A stretch of DNA of 64,000 bases, taken from Mangifera indica. Taxonomy: Eukaryota > Streptophyta > Magnoliopsida > Sapindales > Anacardiaceae. Location: positions 4,497,228-4,561,227 of the forward strand of contig NC_058145.1 in NCBI RefSeq assembly GCF_011075055.1, written 5' to 3'. The notes under the pieces are model-generated. The model searched no databases and was not told where the DNA came from. It saw nothing but the letters and a program-made list of their open reading frames with translations. The position numbers and the translations under genes are program-made. Below, in pieces: positions 47,999 through 60,724 of this stretch (the stretch's first letter is position 1; the number at the start of each line of letters is the position of its first letter).

Positions 47999-50900
47999 TT
48001 AAAGCCAATCGCTGTAGTACCTAATGCCCATCCTCTCTAGATGTTGGTCTAACAGTCTTTGCGTCAGTGCTTTAGTTAGTGGATCTGTAAGATTGTTTAT
48101 CGAAACAATCTTCTGAATGACAATATCTCCAACTCCAACGAATTCTCTCAAGATGTTATATTTTCGTTGAACATGTTTTGACTTTTGATGCGCTCTTGGT
48201 TCCTTTGCCTGTGCAATGGCACCAGTATTGTCACATAATAGAATTACTGGTTGACTCATCTAAGGAACCACGCCCAACTCTGTGGCAAATTTACGCATCC
48301 AAACAGCCTCTTTTGCAGCTTCTGAAGCGACAATATACTCAGCTTCTGTAGTAAAGTCTGCAGTAGTCGATTGTTTGGGACTTTTCCAACTGATTGCACC
48401 TCCATTACAAACAAAAATAAATGCAAACGTAGACTTTCTATCGTCTACATCCGACTGAAAATCAGAATCTGAGTATCCTTTGAGCGTCAACTCTGAACCC
48501 CCATAACCTAGTATCAACTCCTTGGTCCTTAAATACTTCAGGATGGCTTTTACTGTTGTCCAATGTCTTTCTCCAAGATTTGACTGATATTTGCTTACTG
48601 CACTAACTGTAAAAGCAATGTCTGGTCGTGTACATAACATGGCATACATGAGACTACCTACTGCCAAAGCATATGACAACTCACACATTCGTTGTCATTC
48701 CTCATCAGTCTTTGGACACATATCTTTTGATAGATGTGTTCCATGAGGAAATGGTAGTAGACCTCTCTTAGAGTCTTGCATGTGAAAGCGTTTCAACACT
48801 TTCTCTATGTACAACTTTTGAGATAAACTTATTAATCCTTTCGCTCTATCTCTATAGATACGGATACCTAAAATATAAGTTGCTTCTCCAAGATCCTTCA
48901 TGGAAAAAGATTTCGCTAGCCATAGCTTAACATCAGTTATAGTGCCAATGTCATTTCCAATTAATAATATGTCATTTACATACAAGACTAGGAAAACGAC
49001 AATTTTATCCCTATCCAATTTATAAACACATGGCTCATCCGGATTTTTAATAAAACCAAATACTCGAATTGTTTCATTAAATCGGATATTCCAGCTTCTT
49101 GAAGCTTGTTTCAATCCATATATAGATCGATGTAGTTTGCACACTTTATGCCTCTCGGTAGCAGACACAAAACCGATTGGTTGCTCCATATAGATATTTT
49201 CCTCAATATACCCATTGAGAAAAGCAGTTTTAACATCCATCTGCCATATCTCATAATCATAGTGTGCTGCGAGGGCTAGTAGGATTCTGATGGATTTAAA
49301 CATTGCGATTGGTGAAAAGGTCTCCTCATAATCCAACCCTTGTTTTTGAGTATAACCTTTAGCTACCAATCGAGCTTTATAAGTTTCAACTTTTCCATCC
49401 TTGCCAGTTTTTCTCTTGAAGATCCATTTACATCCGATCGAAATTATTCCATCAGGTGGATCAACGAGCGTCTATACTTGATTGACATTCATAGATTCAA
49501 TTTCTGAATTCATTGCCTCTAGCCATCTACTAGAGTCAATATCCAATATTGCCTCTTGGTAAGTTTTTGGATCCTTTAGATGCTCAGTTTCTCCCATTAG
49601 AAGAGATTCAAAATCTCCTTCTGTCAGAAATCCATATCTCTCGGGAGGTCGAGACACTCTAGCAGATTTTCTTATTTGAGCCGTTGTAGTTGGTATAGGT
49701 GATTGTATACCTGGAGGATTTACCTGAATAGGCTCGGTTACGGGCTCTCTAGACTCTTCTTTGAGCACAATTTTCCTTCCTGCACCACCTTCCTCTAAGA
49801 ACTCTTTCTTAAGAAAATGTGCATTTCTACTGATCATAATTCTTTGATCAGAGTGAAAGTAGAAATAATATCCTAAACTTTCTTTTGGATACCCGATAAA
49901 CCGACCTTTTTCTGCTCGGGACTCCAATTTATCAGTTCTAACCACTTTGACAAATGCAGGACATCCCCAGATTTTCAGGTAGTTTACACTTGGAAGCCTG
50001 TCATACCATAATTCGTATGGTGTCTTTCGAATGGACTTCGATGGTGCTTTATTCAACACATGTAGTGCTGTTTGAAGAGCATATCCCCATAAATAAACTG
50101 GCAAATCAGTAAAACTCATCATAGATCGTACCATATCTAATAAAGTACGATTTCTCCGTTCAGACACACCATTATGTTGTGGTGTGAATGGCAGAGTCAA
50201 CTGAGATAGTATTCCTTTGTCTCTTAGGAACTCCTGGAATTCTGTACTCAAGTATTCACCTCCACGATCTGAACGTAAAGCTTTAATATTCTTCCCAGTC
50301 TGGTTTTCTATTTCCTTTTGAAACTCTCTGAACTTTTCAAAAGCTTCAGATTTGTATTTCATTAAATACAAATACCCATATCGAGAATAATCATCGATAA
50401 AGGTAATGAAGTATGAAAACCTCCTCGAGCCATTTCATTAAAGGGGCCACACACATCAGTGTGTATCAACTCTAATATATTTTTGGCTCGCTCCCCTTTA
50501 TTCTTAAACGGAAGCTTAATCATTTTTCCTCGAAGATAAGATTCACAAGTAGGATAGGGTTCTGAACCCAATGAACCTAAAAGTCCACTTTCTCCTAATT
50601 GTCGAATTCAATCCTCTCCAATATGACCAAATCTGTGATGCCATAGAACTATTGGATTTTGTATGTTCCCTAGTTCTTTTAGATGATTTTGAATACATAG
50701 TGCTATGTAAATCAAGCTCTACCACATACAAACCATTTGTATTGATAGCATTTCCTACTAATCTATTCCCAAAATAAATTTGACATTCATTCCCATTAAA
50801 GGTAAATTGATAACCATTTTTACACAAAACTGGAATAGAGATGATATTCCTGGTGGCATTAGCAAAATACAAAGTTTTATACAAAGTTATTACATGCCTA

Positions 50901-52039
50901 GTAGGTAACTGTACACTATATACACCTATAACCTCTACAGAAACTTGTGTCCTATCGGCCAGTCTCAATGTGATCTCATCACGTCTCAAGACAGAACTAT
51001 TCTGCAGATGCTGTAAACAAGCACAAACATGTGAAGTTGTAGCAGAATCTAATATCCAGGAATCAATGTTTGAATTAACATTTAATTCAAATTCAATTAC
51101 ATAACACTGATATGTACCTGCTTTGCTTTTTCTCAGATCATCAAGGTATAGAGGGCAGTTCCTCTTCCAATGCCCCTCTTGGTTGCAATAAAAGCAATTG
51201 CTCTTCTCCTGCTTCTTTTCTTTCTGTGGAACAGATGGTCGTGGAGGTTGAGAACGTGATGCCCTAATACCAAAACCCTTCATCCTAGAAGGTCTGGTAG
51301 TGGTTTTCTTAAAACCCTTTCTTTGTACTTTTGGTCCACCAGATCCCATCTGTGAACCTCTCAACCAAGGCTTTTGAGCTTGCCTCTTTTTGCCTCTCGT
51401 GGCAAAAGTAGCTAGCAACTCAGTTAGTGTTTTCCCTTTCTTCTCATTATTGTAAAATTCTTGAATATCATTGAGAAGATCAGGGAGAGTGCGCTCAATC
51501 TTATTGAGATTATAATTTGTAATAAACGGCTTAAAAGTTGGAGGGAGTGAATGGAGAATCAAACTCACCTGAACATTATGCGGCAAATCTGTGCCCATAA
51601 CTTGTAACTTCCTAGTCTTATTAATCATTTTAATAACATGATCATCTGGGGAAATGCCCTCCCTAAGCCGCATGTTGAATAGTGAAGTCATCAAATTATA
51701 TTCCTTCATTCGAGCATTTTCATTATATAATTGTCTTAAAGTAGTGATAATTTCATACACACTCTTCACGTTCTCAAACCGAGTTTGAAGTTCAGAGTTC
51801 ATTGATGCCAGCATATAACTGTGAACTCATAAGTCAACATTTACCCATTCAGCATAAGCCCTTTGCTCTGCCTTAGAGGCATCAGGGTCTACTGCTGTTG
51901 GTAAAGGTGCCTCCAAGACATAAGCTTACTTTTCAAGATTAAGAACAATAGTCAGATTTCTCAGCCAATCCTTAAAATTTGGACCAATAAGCACATGCGA
52001 GTCCATCAATTTCAGGAGTATATTGTTTGCTGTTGACAT
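47999..52039 (-). pseudogene. Copia gag-pol polyprotein, six stops and two frameshifts
   Basis: From ATG 52,039: gag (MSTANNILLKLMDSH onward; about 52,039-51,200), zinc knuckle CFYCNQEGHWKRNC (about 51,190), protease WILDSATTSHVCA (about 51,060; the usual DSG is DSA here), GAG-pre-integrase (LWHHRFGHIGED, about 50,650), integrase (TDVCGPF; RSDRGGEYLS at 50,270; HNGVSERRNRTLLDM at 50,170), reverse transcriptase (MDVKTAFLNG at 49,230; VLYVNDILLIGND at 48,980), RNase H (GYSDSDFQSDVDDRKST at 48,480; CDNTGAIAQAKE; NILREFVGVGDI). Stops: 51,926, 51,827, 50,608, 49,472, 48,695, 48,260. Frame shifts near 50,690 and 50,424 cancel each other. The catalytic YVDD of reverse transcriptase reads YVND. The element cannot move by itself. 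Confidence 0.92.
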
Positions 52040-54165
52040 TTTGAGATTCTAGATCACAAGAGAGAATGCTACAAGAAATAACAAATTCATTAGAAATTAC
52101 CAATAAACCTAATCTTATTAGCTCCCACTATTTTATTCAAATCTTATACTTCCCCGGTTGAAGATTCGAAAAGTTCATTGGATCACTTTCTAGTGGGGAA
52201 TCAAATTCTTATCAAACTTGACAAACCGCACATAATAGATCTAAGTCCGTCAAGCTCAATAAGTAGGAATTGATTTCCTTTTACATTCTAAATGCAAGCT
52301 ATGATTCATGTGAGCCTCTAGCTTTGAGCACCGCACATAATAGATCTAAGCACTCTAAACTAGTCAAATTCAACCCATCGTGCTTTCCAGATATAATACC
52401 CCATCACTCCCGCACATAATAGAATCTAGGGAATGACAAAAATAGTACTCTAGACACCAATCGACTAATTTTACGTCATATGACATAATATCCGTCACAT
52501 AATAGAAATCTAAGATTTCTAGCCTTATGACGTAACCCTAATCAACCCACAATGGAAGGCTCGAATTTGATATTGAAAATTTAGGGAAGATTTTATTATT
52601 ATTATTAATAAGAGTCATTTTATATCTTGGGTAGTCTAATATATATCTTTGGATACGTATTTGTCACCCAAGACATATTACTAAACCATATTCTTACAAT
52701 TTATGCGATTGAAAACTTTTCTAATATCCTAAATGATATTGTAAGAATATTTCATGCCTAAAAGTTTTAGTTCTCTAAAACACAAAACTATGTGTTATAT
52801 GCCATAAATAAATTACATGATAACATAAAACATAAAACTTAGGCATGCTATTGAACACATATCAACTATATTATTCAATAATCAAAAGAAATCATATTTT
52901 CATACAACTTAGCATATCACATATCTAAAATATACATTAGGTTGATCTTGCATATAAGACATTCAATATCTTATAATTTAATCCTAGATTAGCAAACTTG
53001 AGTTTTTATTTATGTATCCAAGACAACAAACACATTTAACATGTTAAGTCTATTTCAATCTAGCATACATAATATTAAGCATTTAAAAGCATGATGTTTA
53101 CCATGTCACTATGTCTCATATATATAGCATACACATGTCACACATTAATACTATCATAAATACCTTTAATGACATGACATTTTGGGCATCCTAGTCAAAC
53201 ATTCAAACATATAAATTAAATTTGTAGTTTGGTAAACTTAACAAATAATTTACCATATTTCATGCTTTTTATTCAAGTTTGCTAAAATACAAACACATCC
53301 AATGTTTGGTGTCTACAAGATCAAACCATAACAAGTAAACAAAGTAATTTAAACCAAAATTCTATATTGCATTTTTCTTGAAGCCACCCATGAAACCTTA
53401 ACTCTTGATGTTTCCAAAACACATACCAAGTTCACCAAAATCTCACTAACCATGTTTCAATTCATACTTAAACATGAATGGATTTTAGAATGACAAGTTG
53501 TAAAATAAATACATAACACATGCCTAATATGAGCCAAATTCACAAGTGTCATGCATTTCACCAAATCATGACATATATGAATCATTCATCACTCAAACAT
53601 AATTCATATCACCATATAATAATTATTCAAGCATGAATATGGTTACTCATAAAGTAATTTATCCAATCCAAGCTATTAAGAATTCAATTCTCAATCAAAC
53701 CAAGTCAAGCACTAGTTTAAGGAATTAATAACAATTCAATCAACATTGAATGTTATTTCCATCAACCAAACACATGGAAATCATGTCAACTTGTTCATGC
53801 CCTTCACCAAGTCTCACAAACTAAGTTTCTTAAAAAACACATTCCCATGTAAAGTCAAGATTAAAATTCATGTGTATATCATGACAATCATATATAAATC
53901 ATGATTAAACCATTAATTTAAAAATCACCCAAATTTCTAAAATTAGGGTTTTTATTTTTTATTTTATTTTAATTATGTCAAAAGTTATCCAACACAATTT
54001 CAACAATTTAAAGCTTCTCCAATGCTATTAAGACATTCTTAATAACATATGTACACTTGGTTTGAACTAATCACATATAACAAAAATTATAGCTTAGGTT
54101 TTGATCACTAACACTTCCAAACACCTAAAATTATGGCATGTTCTTGTCATTCAAGGATCAAACTC
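52040..54165 (-). other. Non-coding leader of the young copia element
   Basis: 2.1 kb between the primer-binding site and the gag start. Has CGCACATAATAGAATCTA-like words repeated four to five times (52,227, 52,331, 52,410, 52,493). No coding frame of note. It would contain the packaging signal in a live element. Confidence 0.75.
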
Positions 54166-54167
54166 TT

Positions 54168-54179
54168 GCTCTGATACCA
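54168..54179 (-). other. Primer-binding site (tRNA-Met type)
   Basis: Minus strand TGGTATCAGAGC, a perfect form of the usual plant copia site, placed two bases inside the 5' LTR. Confidence 0.9.
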
Positions 54180-54181
54180 TT

Positions 54182-55674
54182 TGAAGGATTTTGGCAACAA
54201 AATTAAAATTTTTAATTTATGTTCACATCATATGTAACAATGGTATTGAAAAGTTTACATGGTTTTTCAAGAAATAAAACATAGAAACATGTAAACTACC
54301 TTGTACCTTGTAATTTGATTTGAAGTTTGGAAGCTTGAATCACTTAAATAAGTGATCTCTTGACTCACACCATTCAAGGAAGAAAAATGGAAGAAAGGAG
54401 AAGCTTTTCCCGGCAAAGAAGAAGAAGAAAAGAAAAATGTATATTTTTCTTTATTTTCTCTCACATTTATTGCATTAAAACTTGATAATTATCAAGTTAA
54501 AACATATGTTTAATTCTCATTGGTGGATACATAAGAGAAATGAGAATTTGACACATGTTAATTCATTTGTGCCCAAAATTAATCATTTTAACTTTCTAAA
54601 CAATTTAAAAGGTGTAAAATGACAATTTTGCCCCTTTTCTGAATCTTATTCGAAAAACACAATTTTTATCCTCGGAAAGTGCTAGCCAACCATGGATAAA
54701 TATTTTCAGCTTCATAACACCATTTTCTTCCTTGAAATATAGGTGTGACCTTCAAGGTTCATAGTGACGTAGTCGTAGGTCCCATATCGAACGATACGTT
54801 TCATTATATCATTATATAACCTAAAACTGTCGTTAACCGATATACTTCATTTTTCGCTACAAAATGAAGCTCCCACTGATCATGTGGTATCATCTAGCAA
54901 TGTCCCATGACCCCTACATCACAATGAAATACAAGCTTCACATAATATCAAATGAACCTTTCTTACTCACACTTACCATGTAGTCCAATCCCTCCGTCAT
55001 TACATCTCGATTAAACTTGGATTCATGGAATGTCAAAATCCAATATTTAATCTTTTCGAATATCAAGTAATACATCATAACGTGCCACATCGAAACTCTT
55101 TTCTTGTGGTCTTTTATCTACACTGGCCAATGTCTTAGATTTTCATGTTTATCGATATTCGTATGGGAACTCGGGAGTAGTCGAGCTAACGGATCCTTGT
55201 ATGATCATCACTTGTCTTCTCGCTCAAGCAACATATGATCAAAACGGCTTCTGAACGAGACATGATTAGCCTCGTGGTATACACCGTATGAACCATACGT
55301 TCCGGAACGAAGCACAACTGTGATATCTCAAGTGAAAGGATCTATACACTAGTATGATTCACGATGTATCATTGACTACATATTAATGCCCATGTGATCA
55401 TCGTTCAGCGGTCACGTTCGATAAACAATATAATAGAATAACCTTTGATCAGTTCTCTAACCATCAAATGGTTTCATTGTTTACCCATGTGTATATCCAC
55501 TATGTCTAATATCATTCATTGATATACTGTGGTGATATAGCACACACCCACTATGCAATACTATTGCCCAAACAGATTGCCTATACAGGGAACGATTTGA
55601 TGATGTTTATTAAAACTCATCAGGACCTTTCACATGTCGTATGTATGTAGTTAATATGGATGTAATATACAACT

Positions 55675-55768
<94 letters not shown>

Positions 55769-55884
55769 TGACGTTGAAAACATGTGAAGTATGACAGAAC
55801 TTTTCTTTTATTAATAATGTATATGCAAGATATACAATCCTTAAAACCAATTAAAGCGATTGGTTTTTAGGGCATATTCTAACA
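54182..55884 (-). repeat. 5' LTR of the young copia element
   Basis: 1,703 bp. Longer than its partner mainly through the TA run at 55,680-55,766. Flanked outside by GTGAA (55,885-55,889). Seven of the differences from the other LTR, all transitions, cluster at 54,766-54,791. Confidence 0.93.
55680..55766. repeat. TA microsatellite in the copia 5' LTR
   Basis: About 43 TA units; the 3' LTR counterpart at 47,814-47,861 has about 23. The two must have been equal at insertion, so this measures microsatellite drift within the element. Confidence 0.93.
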
Positions 55885-55889
55885 GTGAA

Positions 55890-57010
55890 AACATGTATGA
55901 CCTGTTGCTTGACTCATGTAAACACGTAATGGTGTTTTTAAGCACATGTTTTGAATTATGCAATGCTAAATAACATATCAAGTTGTTTTTATTTGTGTTA
56001 TTTTGCATAAGTAATTTATTTTTGTCTATTTTCCATGTATAGGATGAATATGTTGACTAAGAACTACTATTTGAACCATAAGATAAAACTATCTTACAGT
56101 CTAATGACACATGTTAGGACTATATATGATAGATATAAAGACTTAAAACTAAGTTGCATATTCTTAACCAACAAAAAGAGGATAATTGGTCTATTTGAGT
56201 CCATGCTTGACCATTGGATTCTCGTAATAAGTAATCTTTTTTGGGACAAGAATATAAAATCTTTTTAGGATTATATGAATGACGCACAACTTTTTGAAGA
56301 GCGTAACATCGTAATGAATGTGAAAAAATTCACTGCTTTATTTATTTTCCCACGTCAACGGAGTGTGAGGCACGTAGACTATCACAAACAACATAGAAAT
56401 TTATCATAGATAAAATGACTCAAAGAATTGTACAGAAAGATGAAATGGTCTTTCTTAACACCGAGTGGAGAACAAAAAATAGATATAAAGAACAATTGAC
56501 ATGTAAAATGCCCCGTTTTAATGATTATAAAATAATTGAATGCTATTGCATTATATATATTGAATATATATTTTTTCTATTTGTTTGTTAATCCAACATT
56601 TGATATGTTGTTTGGAGGAATTATGAGATTGATCGAATTTAATAAAATTTTCATCCATAATTAATATTGACGTAATTAAATTGAATTTTAAAATATTGAA
56701 CATTTGAAACATAGAAGATGATTGGGAACATACTGAGCTTTCAGTTTTATACCTTATGTGAAATATTTTAAATTTTAATGCATGATTGTGACAATAAATG
56801 TGTATATATCTTCATTAGTTAATGTTGTGCTTAATATGTCTCTATAGTCTTATAAACCATGACATCCAAAAATATTAATTCTGATTTGAACAAGAGATAG
56901 AAATTGAATAGGGATAATTATAACATCTGACATCTGAAGATGCATTATGTCCTTGATGAGCAAGAGGCCTTAAGTGCTGTGAATCAGGTAATAGAGGAGC
57001 CCTAGTTGGT
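55890..57010 (+). other. Leader of the old copia element, continued
   Basis: Continuation of the old element's region after its interruption. A 77-codon open frame at 56,035-56,268 (MNMLTKNYYLNHK) starts near a gag-like context but resembles nothing clear. No other features. Confidence 0.4.
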
Positions 57011-59870
57011 TGAGAGGTAGAACCCTAATAATGCCTAATACAAATGTGATATGGATGCATATCACTTATGGAAAAATGAGGACTTGACTGCTTAAGGAAT
57101 CTTGATAAGCTCCATGAATGATGATTTGGTATATGAGTACTAGTAATACAAGACTGTGCATGCCATATAGATGGCCTTAAAGGAAAAGTTTGAAGGAACT
57201 ACTGTCTCCAAGCTCATGTAGTTAACTATCAAATTTAACATGTCTAAAATGATCCCTAACAAAATGATGAAGCAACATATGAGGGAAATGTCAAATATGA
57301 TAACAAAGTTGAAAATAGTTGGGTATAACTTGACGGATGCACAACATGTTTAAGCTATCATACGATCTCTTTTTGATAGTTAAGAACGTACATGAAAGTG
57401 AACATGACCCATAATGAATATATTAGGACTTTCGTTAACATTGCTTACCACCTTGAGTTAAAAGACAAACACTTAACAGTTGGACCAATTACTTCTGCAT
57501 ATGCTTAAAAGTTTAGTCCTAAGAAAATTTTTGGCTTTGAATGAAAGTGGCGTGAGTCCAAGAAAGTGAAGGAGATTCTTTAAGGCCTTATGAAAAAAAC
57601 AAGCAATTTCAATGCAAAAGTGGTAAACATACTGGAAAGAAAGATAAGACCAAAATAACCTGTGAAAAGCTACTTCGCCCATGAATGTGACTTATGTTTC
57701 CAGTACTATCTCATTAACTAAATCTCATCCTATGTGGACTCTTAACTTCGGAGCTACGGACCTGTAACTCATGACAAATGAGCTTTTATGAAATTTCATC
57801 AAATCCTAAGAGAGATAAGATGGATTTATATAGGCAACAATGCAAAAGTTGAAGTGAAATGGATAGACACATATAAATTAGTTTTGTAAGGTGGTTAAAC
57901 CCCCTATATCTATATGAAGTTCTATACGCTTTATATATTTGACAAAATTTAGTCTCCATACTTATTCTGCTCAATCTAGAATATAATTTACATTTTTTTC
58001 GAAAATTTTGTAGAAATTTTCAAGTACTATTTCTATAGATCTGGTTTTTTATCAGATGGTCTTATGGTGTTAGACACCTTATATTATGGGATTAATAGTA
58101 TTTGCTACTCCCAATAGTATGAATATAGATGTAATTATATAACATGCTAGATTAAGGTATATCAACCAAGATAGAATGAATAAATTTGGCTATGAAAGTT
58201 TATTAGGATCTGTCACAAAATTAGACTTGCCTTTATATGAGCATTACCTAATTAGAAAAACTACAAGAAAACCATTCCACAAAGTTGTAAGAGCTAAACT
58301 TCCTTTGAAACTTATACATTTAAACATTTGTGGTCCTATGATTGTTAAGGCAAGGTACGATGCTTGATATTTCATTACTTTTATAGATGATTATACATGA
58401 TTCGGTCATATCTATTTGATCTCTTATAAGTCAGAAATAATGGATTACTTTAGACATTATGTATATCAGGTTGAAAATCAATTAGAAAAAAAAAATAAAA
58501 ACTTTGGGAACTGATTAAGGTCATGAATACTTATCTGTAGAATTCAAGAAATTATGTAGGACAAAGGAATAATAAGACAACTAGCAATTCCAAAAACTTT
58601 ACAATAAAATGGTGTAGCGGAAAAGAGAAATCAAACTCTATTAGAAATGGATTTCAAGACAACTTTCCTTAATCAAAATCTTGACGAAGAAATCTATATG
58701 GAATAACTTGTAAGTTTCACTATAAAAAGCTAAAAGGGCAAAGTATGCAAGCTTTAAATATCAATATATGACTTAAAATAGTCATTAAGACAATGGTATT
58801 TAAAATTTCACAAGGCTATAATGTTTTATAATTTTAAGGTGATTAAACAAGACCATTGTGTCTATGTGAAAAAAATCTGATGACAAGTTTACAATTCTAT
58901 CTCTTTATGTGGATAACTTCTTAATAGTTGAAAACGATTTGGAGTATATATGACAATTAAAGGTTGGTTGTCTATAAATTTTGACATGAAGGATATGTGT
59001 GAGACATATTACATATTGGGTTTTAAAATTAAGAAAGATCATTCTAAGAAGTTTTTAGCTTTGTTACAAAAGCATTATATTAAAAAGATTCTAAAACGAT
59101 TCAATATGTTAAACTGTAAACCCATAGATACTCTTGTGTCAAAAGGCAAATTATTGAACCAAGATATATGTCCTAAGACTTTAGATAAGAGAAATGAAAT
59201 GTCCCTAGTACCTTGTTCAAATGCAATTGGAAGCCTAATTTATGCTATAACATGTACACGTCCAAACATTTGCTTTGCTATTTGGTTGGTTAGTCGATAT
59301 CAATTAAACCATGGAAAAGAGTATTAGAAGGTTGTCAAGTGGATACTGAGATATCTAAAAGACACTGTGGAATACTGTCTGTGTTATTAAGGATCAAATT
59401 TACGTATGACTGGTTATTTAGGTGTTGACTGGGGAGGTGATTTAGATCAATGTAAATCAACTTTTGGTTATGCTTTCTTACTCCAAAAGAACACCATATC
59501 TTGGAGTAGTAAGAAACAAATATGCATAGCCTTATCCACAATGGAGTTAAAGTTTATAGCATATTTAGTGGCTGTATAGGAAGCTATTTGGTTAGCTTTA
59601 TGAATTTGGGTGTATAGGATTATATTGTTGGACTAATAGTTGTCCATTGTGATAATCAAGTTGTGATAGCTTTTACAAAAGATCCCAAATTCTATAGTAG
59701 AACCAAACATATCAACATTAGATACAATTTTGTAAGAGACATCATTTCAAAAAAGGATGTGAGTGTATAATATATTTTTACGCTTCATATGGTTGTTGAT
59801 CCTTGGACTAAACCTATTCCAAGAGATGTATATCTTGTACATGTTAAATTTCTTGGATTGAGTACATTGT
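57010..59870 (+). pseudogene. gag-pol remnant of the old copia element
   Basis: gag remnant at 57,170-57,380 (LKEKFEGTTVSKLM, FNMSKMIPNKMMKQHMREMS). GAG-pre-integrase at 58,174-58,290. Integrase start LIHLNICGPM (58,311-58,340), then FITFIDDYT-like words (58,371-58,400) and NGVAEKRNQTLLEM (58,610-58,655). Reverse transcriptase from DFKTTFLNQNLDEEIYME (58,652-58,705), YVDNFLIVEND (58,908-58,940; the second Asp of YVDD is Asn), and INFDMKDMCETYYILGFKIK (58,976-59,035). Then TCTRPNICFAIWLVSRYQ, and RNase H GVDWGGDLDQCKSTFGYAF (59,422-59,478) to about 59,870. Integrase jumps straight to reverse transcriptase, so most of the integrase C-terminal half and the reverse transcriptase front are deleted. 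Many stops and frameshifts. Confidence 0.85.
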
Positions 59871-60724
59871 GAATGATAAGTTGTTGAACATATATATTGT
59901 ACTTGTAACATAACATTGAAAACCATGAAATTCAAGTTTATTTTATTTTATTTTTGAATTTACATCTCTAAATTCTTGGTGTTTCACTATACATACATCA
60001 TTTTGTTTGAAACTCAACAAGATTATAATGTCACACAAGTTAGAGATTAACTCACTCACATAAGTAATCATTTTTGGTGCTGGAGAACAAGTAAAGATGA
60101 GACGTATTTCTTGAGAAAAGATTATTAAAGTCAAGATGTTATTTTGATGATTAATCAAGATGAGATCATAGATAGATATGTTTGACTATGATCACTTTGG
60201 ATTTCCCACATTCAAATAACTTATGAATGTTAGATGTGAGTTATTAATAAATATCTACAAGTTTTAGATGTTTAAAAACTCAAGTTAGGTGTTGGATGTA
60301 ACGTCTAAACTCAAATCTGTACAGTGTTAATGTATGAAATTTATGGAGAAAATATGACATTTATGCATAATATACATTATAACATATGTTTCAAACCATA
60401 TTTGCATAAGTTGACTAATAGAATTAGTGAGTAAATGAATCCCTGCTTCTTCACTATATGACTTTATGAGGCTTAACTCATAGTGGTACCTTTAGACTTT
60501 TTACTATTATTCGATATCCATTATCAGTGTTTGGTATCGTAGCTTAATACCTATTACTATGTATGATACGGTCTATGGAATATGACTAGAAACGCAACAA
60601 GTTTAAATTAAGAATTTTGAATAGAAAAGAAAGACTTATTCATTAATGTATTAATGAGATATGACTTGATCATGAATACATAGGGAGATAATATAATTAT
60701 TTTTTAGGGATTAGAGAGAATGGT
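59871..60724 (+). other. 3' non-coding part of the old copia element
   Basis: No coding signal between RNase H and the solo LTR. The last five bases (60,720-60,724, ATGGT) are the left duplication of the solo LTR. Confidence 0.5.

Larger units (their letters stand above)
46316..55884 (-). mobile_element. Young Ty1/copia retrotransposon, complete structure, 9.6 kb, minus orientation
   Basis: Two LTRs (46,316-47,981 and 54,182-55,884) flank a 6.2-kb interior. The element reads right to left: 5' LTR, primer-binding site complementary to initiator tRNA-Met (plus GCTCTGATACCA, about 54,168-54,179), a long non-coding leader (about 54,165-52,040), gag-protease-integrase-reverse transcriptase-RNase H (52,039-47,999), a purine tract AAGTGGGAATTTT (about 47,982-47,994), 3' LTR. 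LTRs start TG and end CA and are flanked by GTGAA on both sides. It sits inside the old copia element. Confidence 0.95.

Noticed and set aside
54168..54179. tRNA gene fragment
   Set aside because: The tRNA-Met match is only the primer-binding site of the copia element; no cloverleaf is present. No tRNA or rRNA gene was recognised elsewhere in the window.
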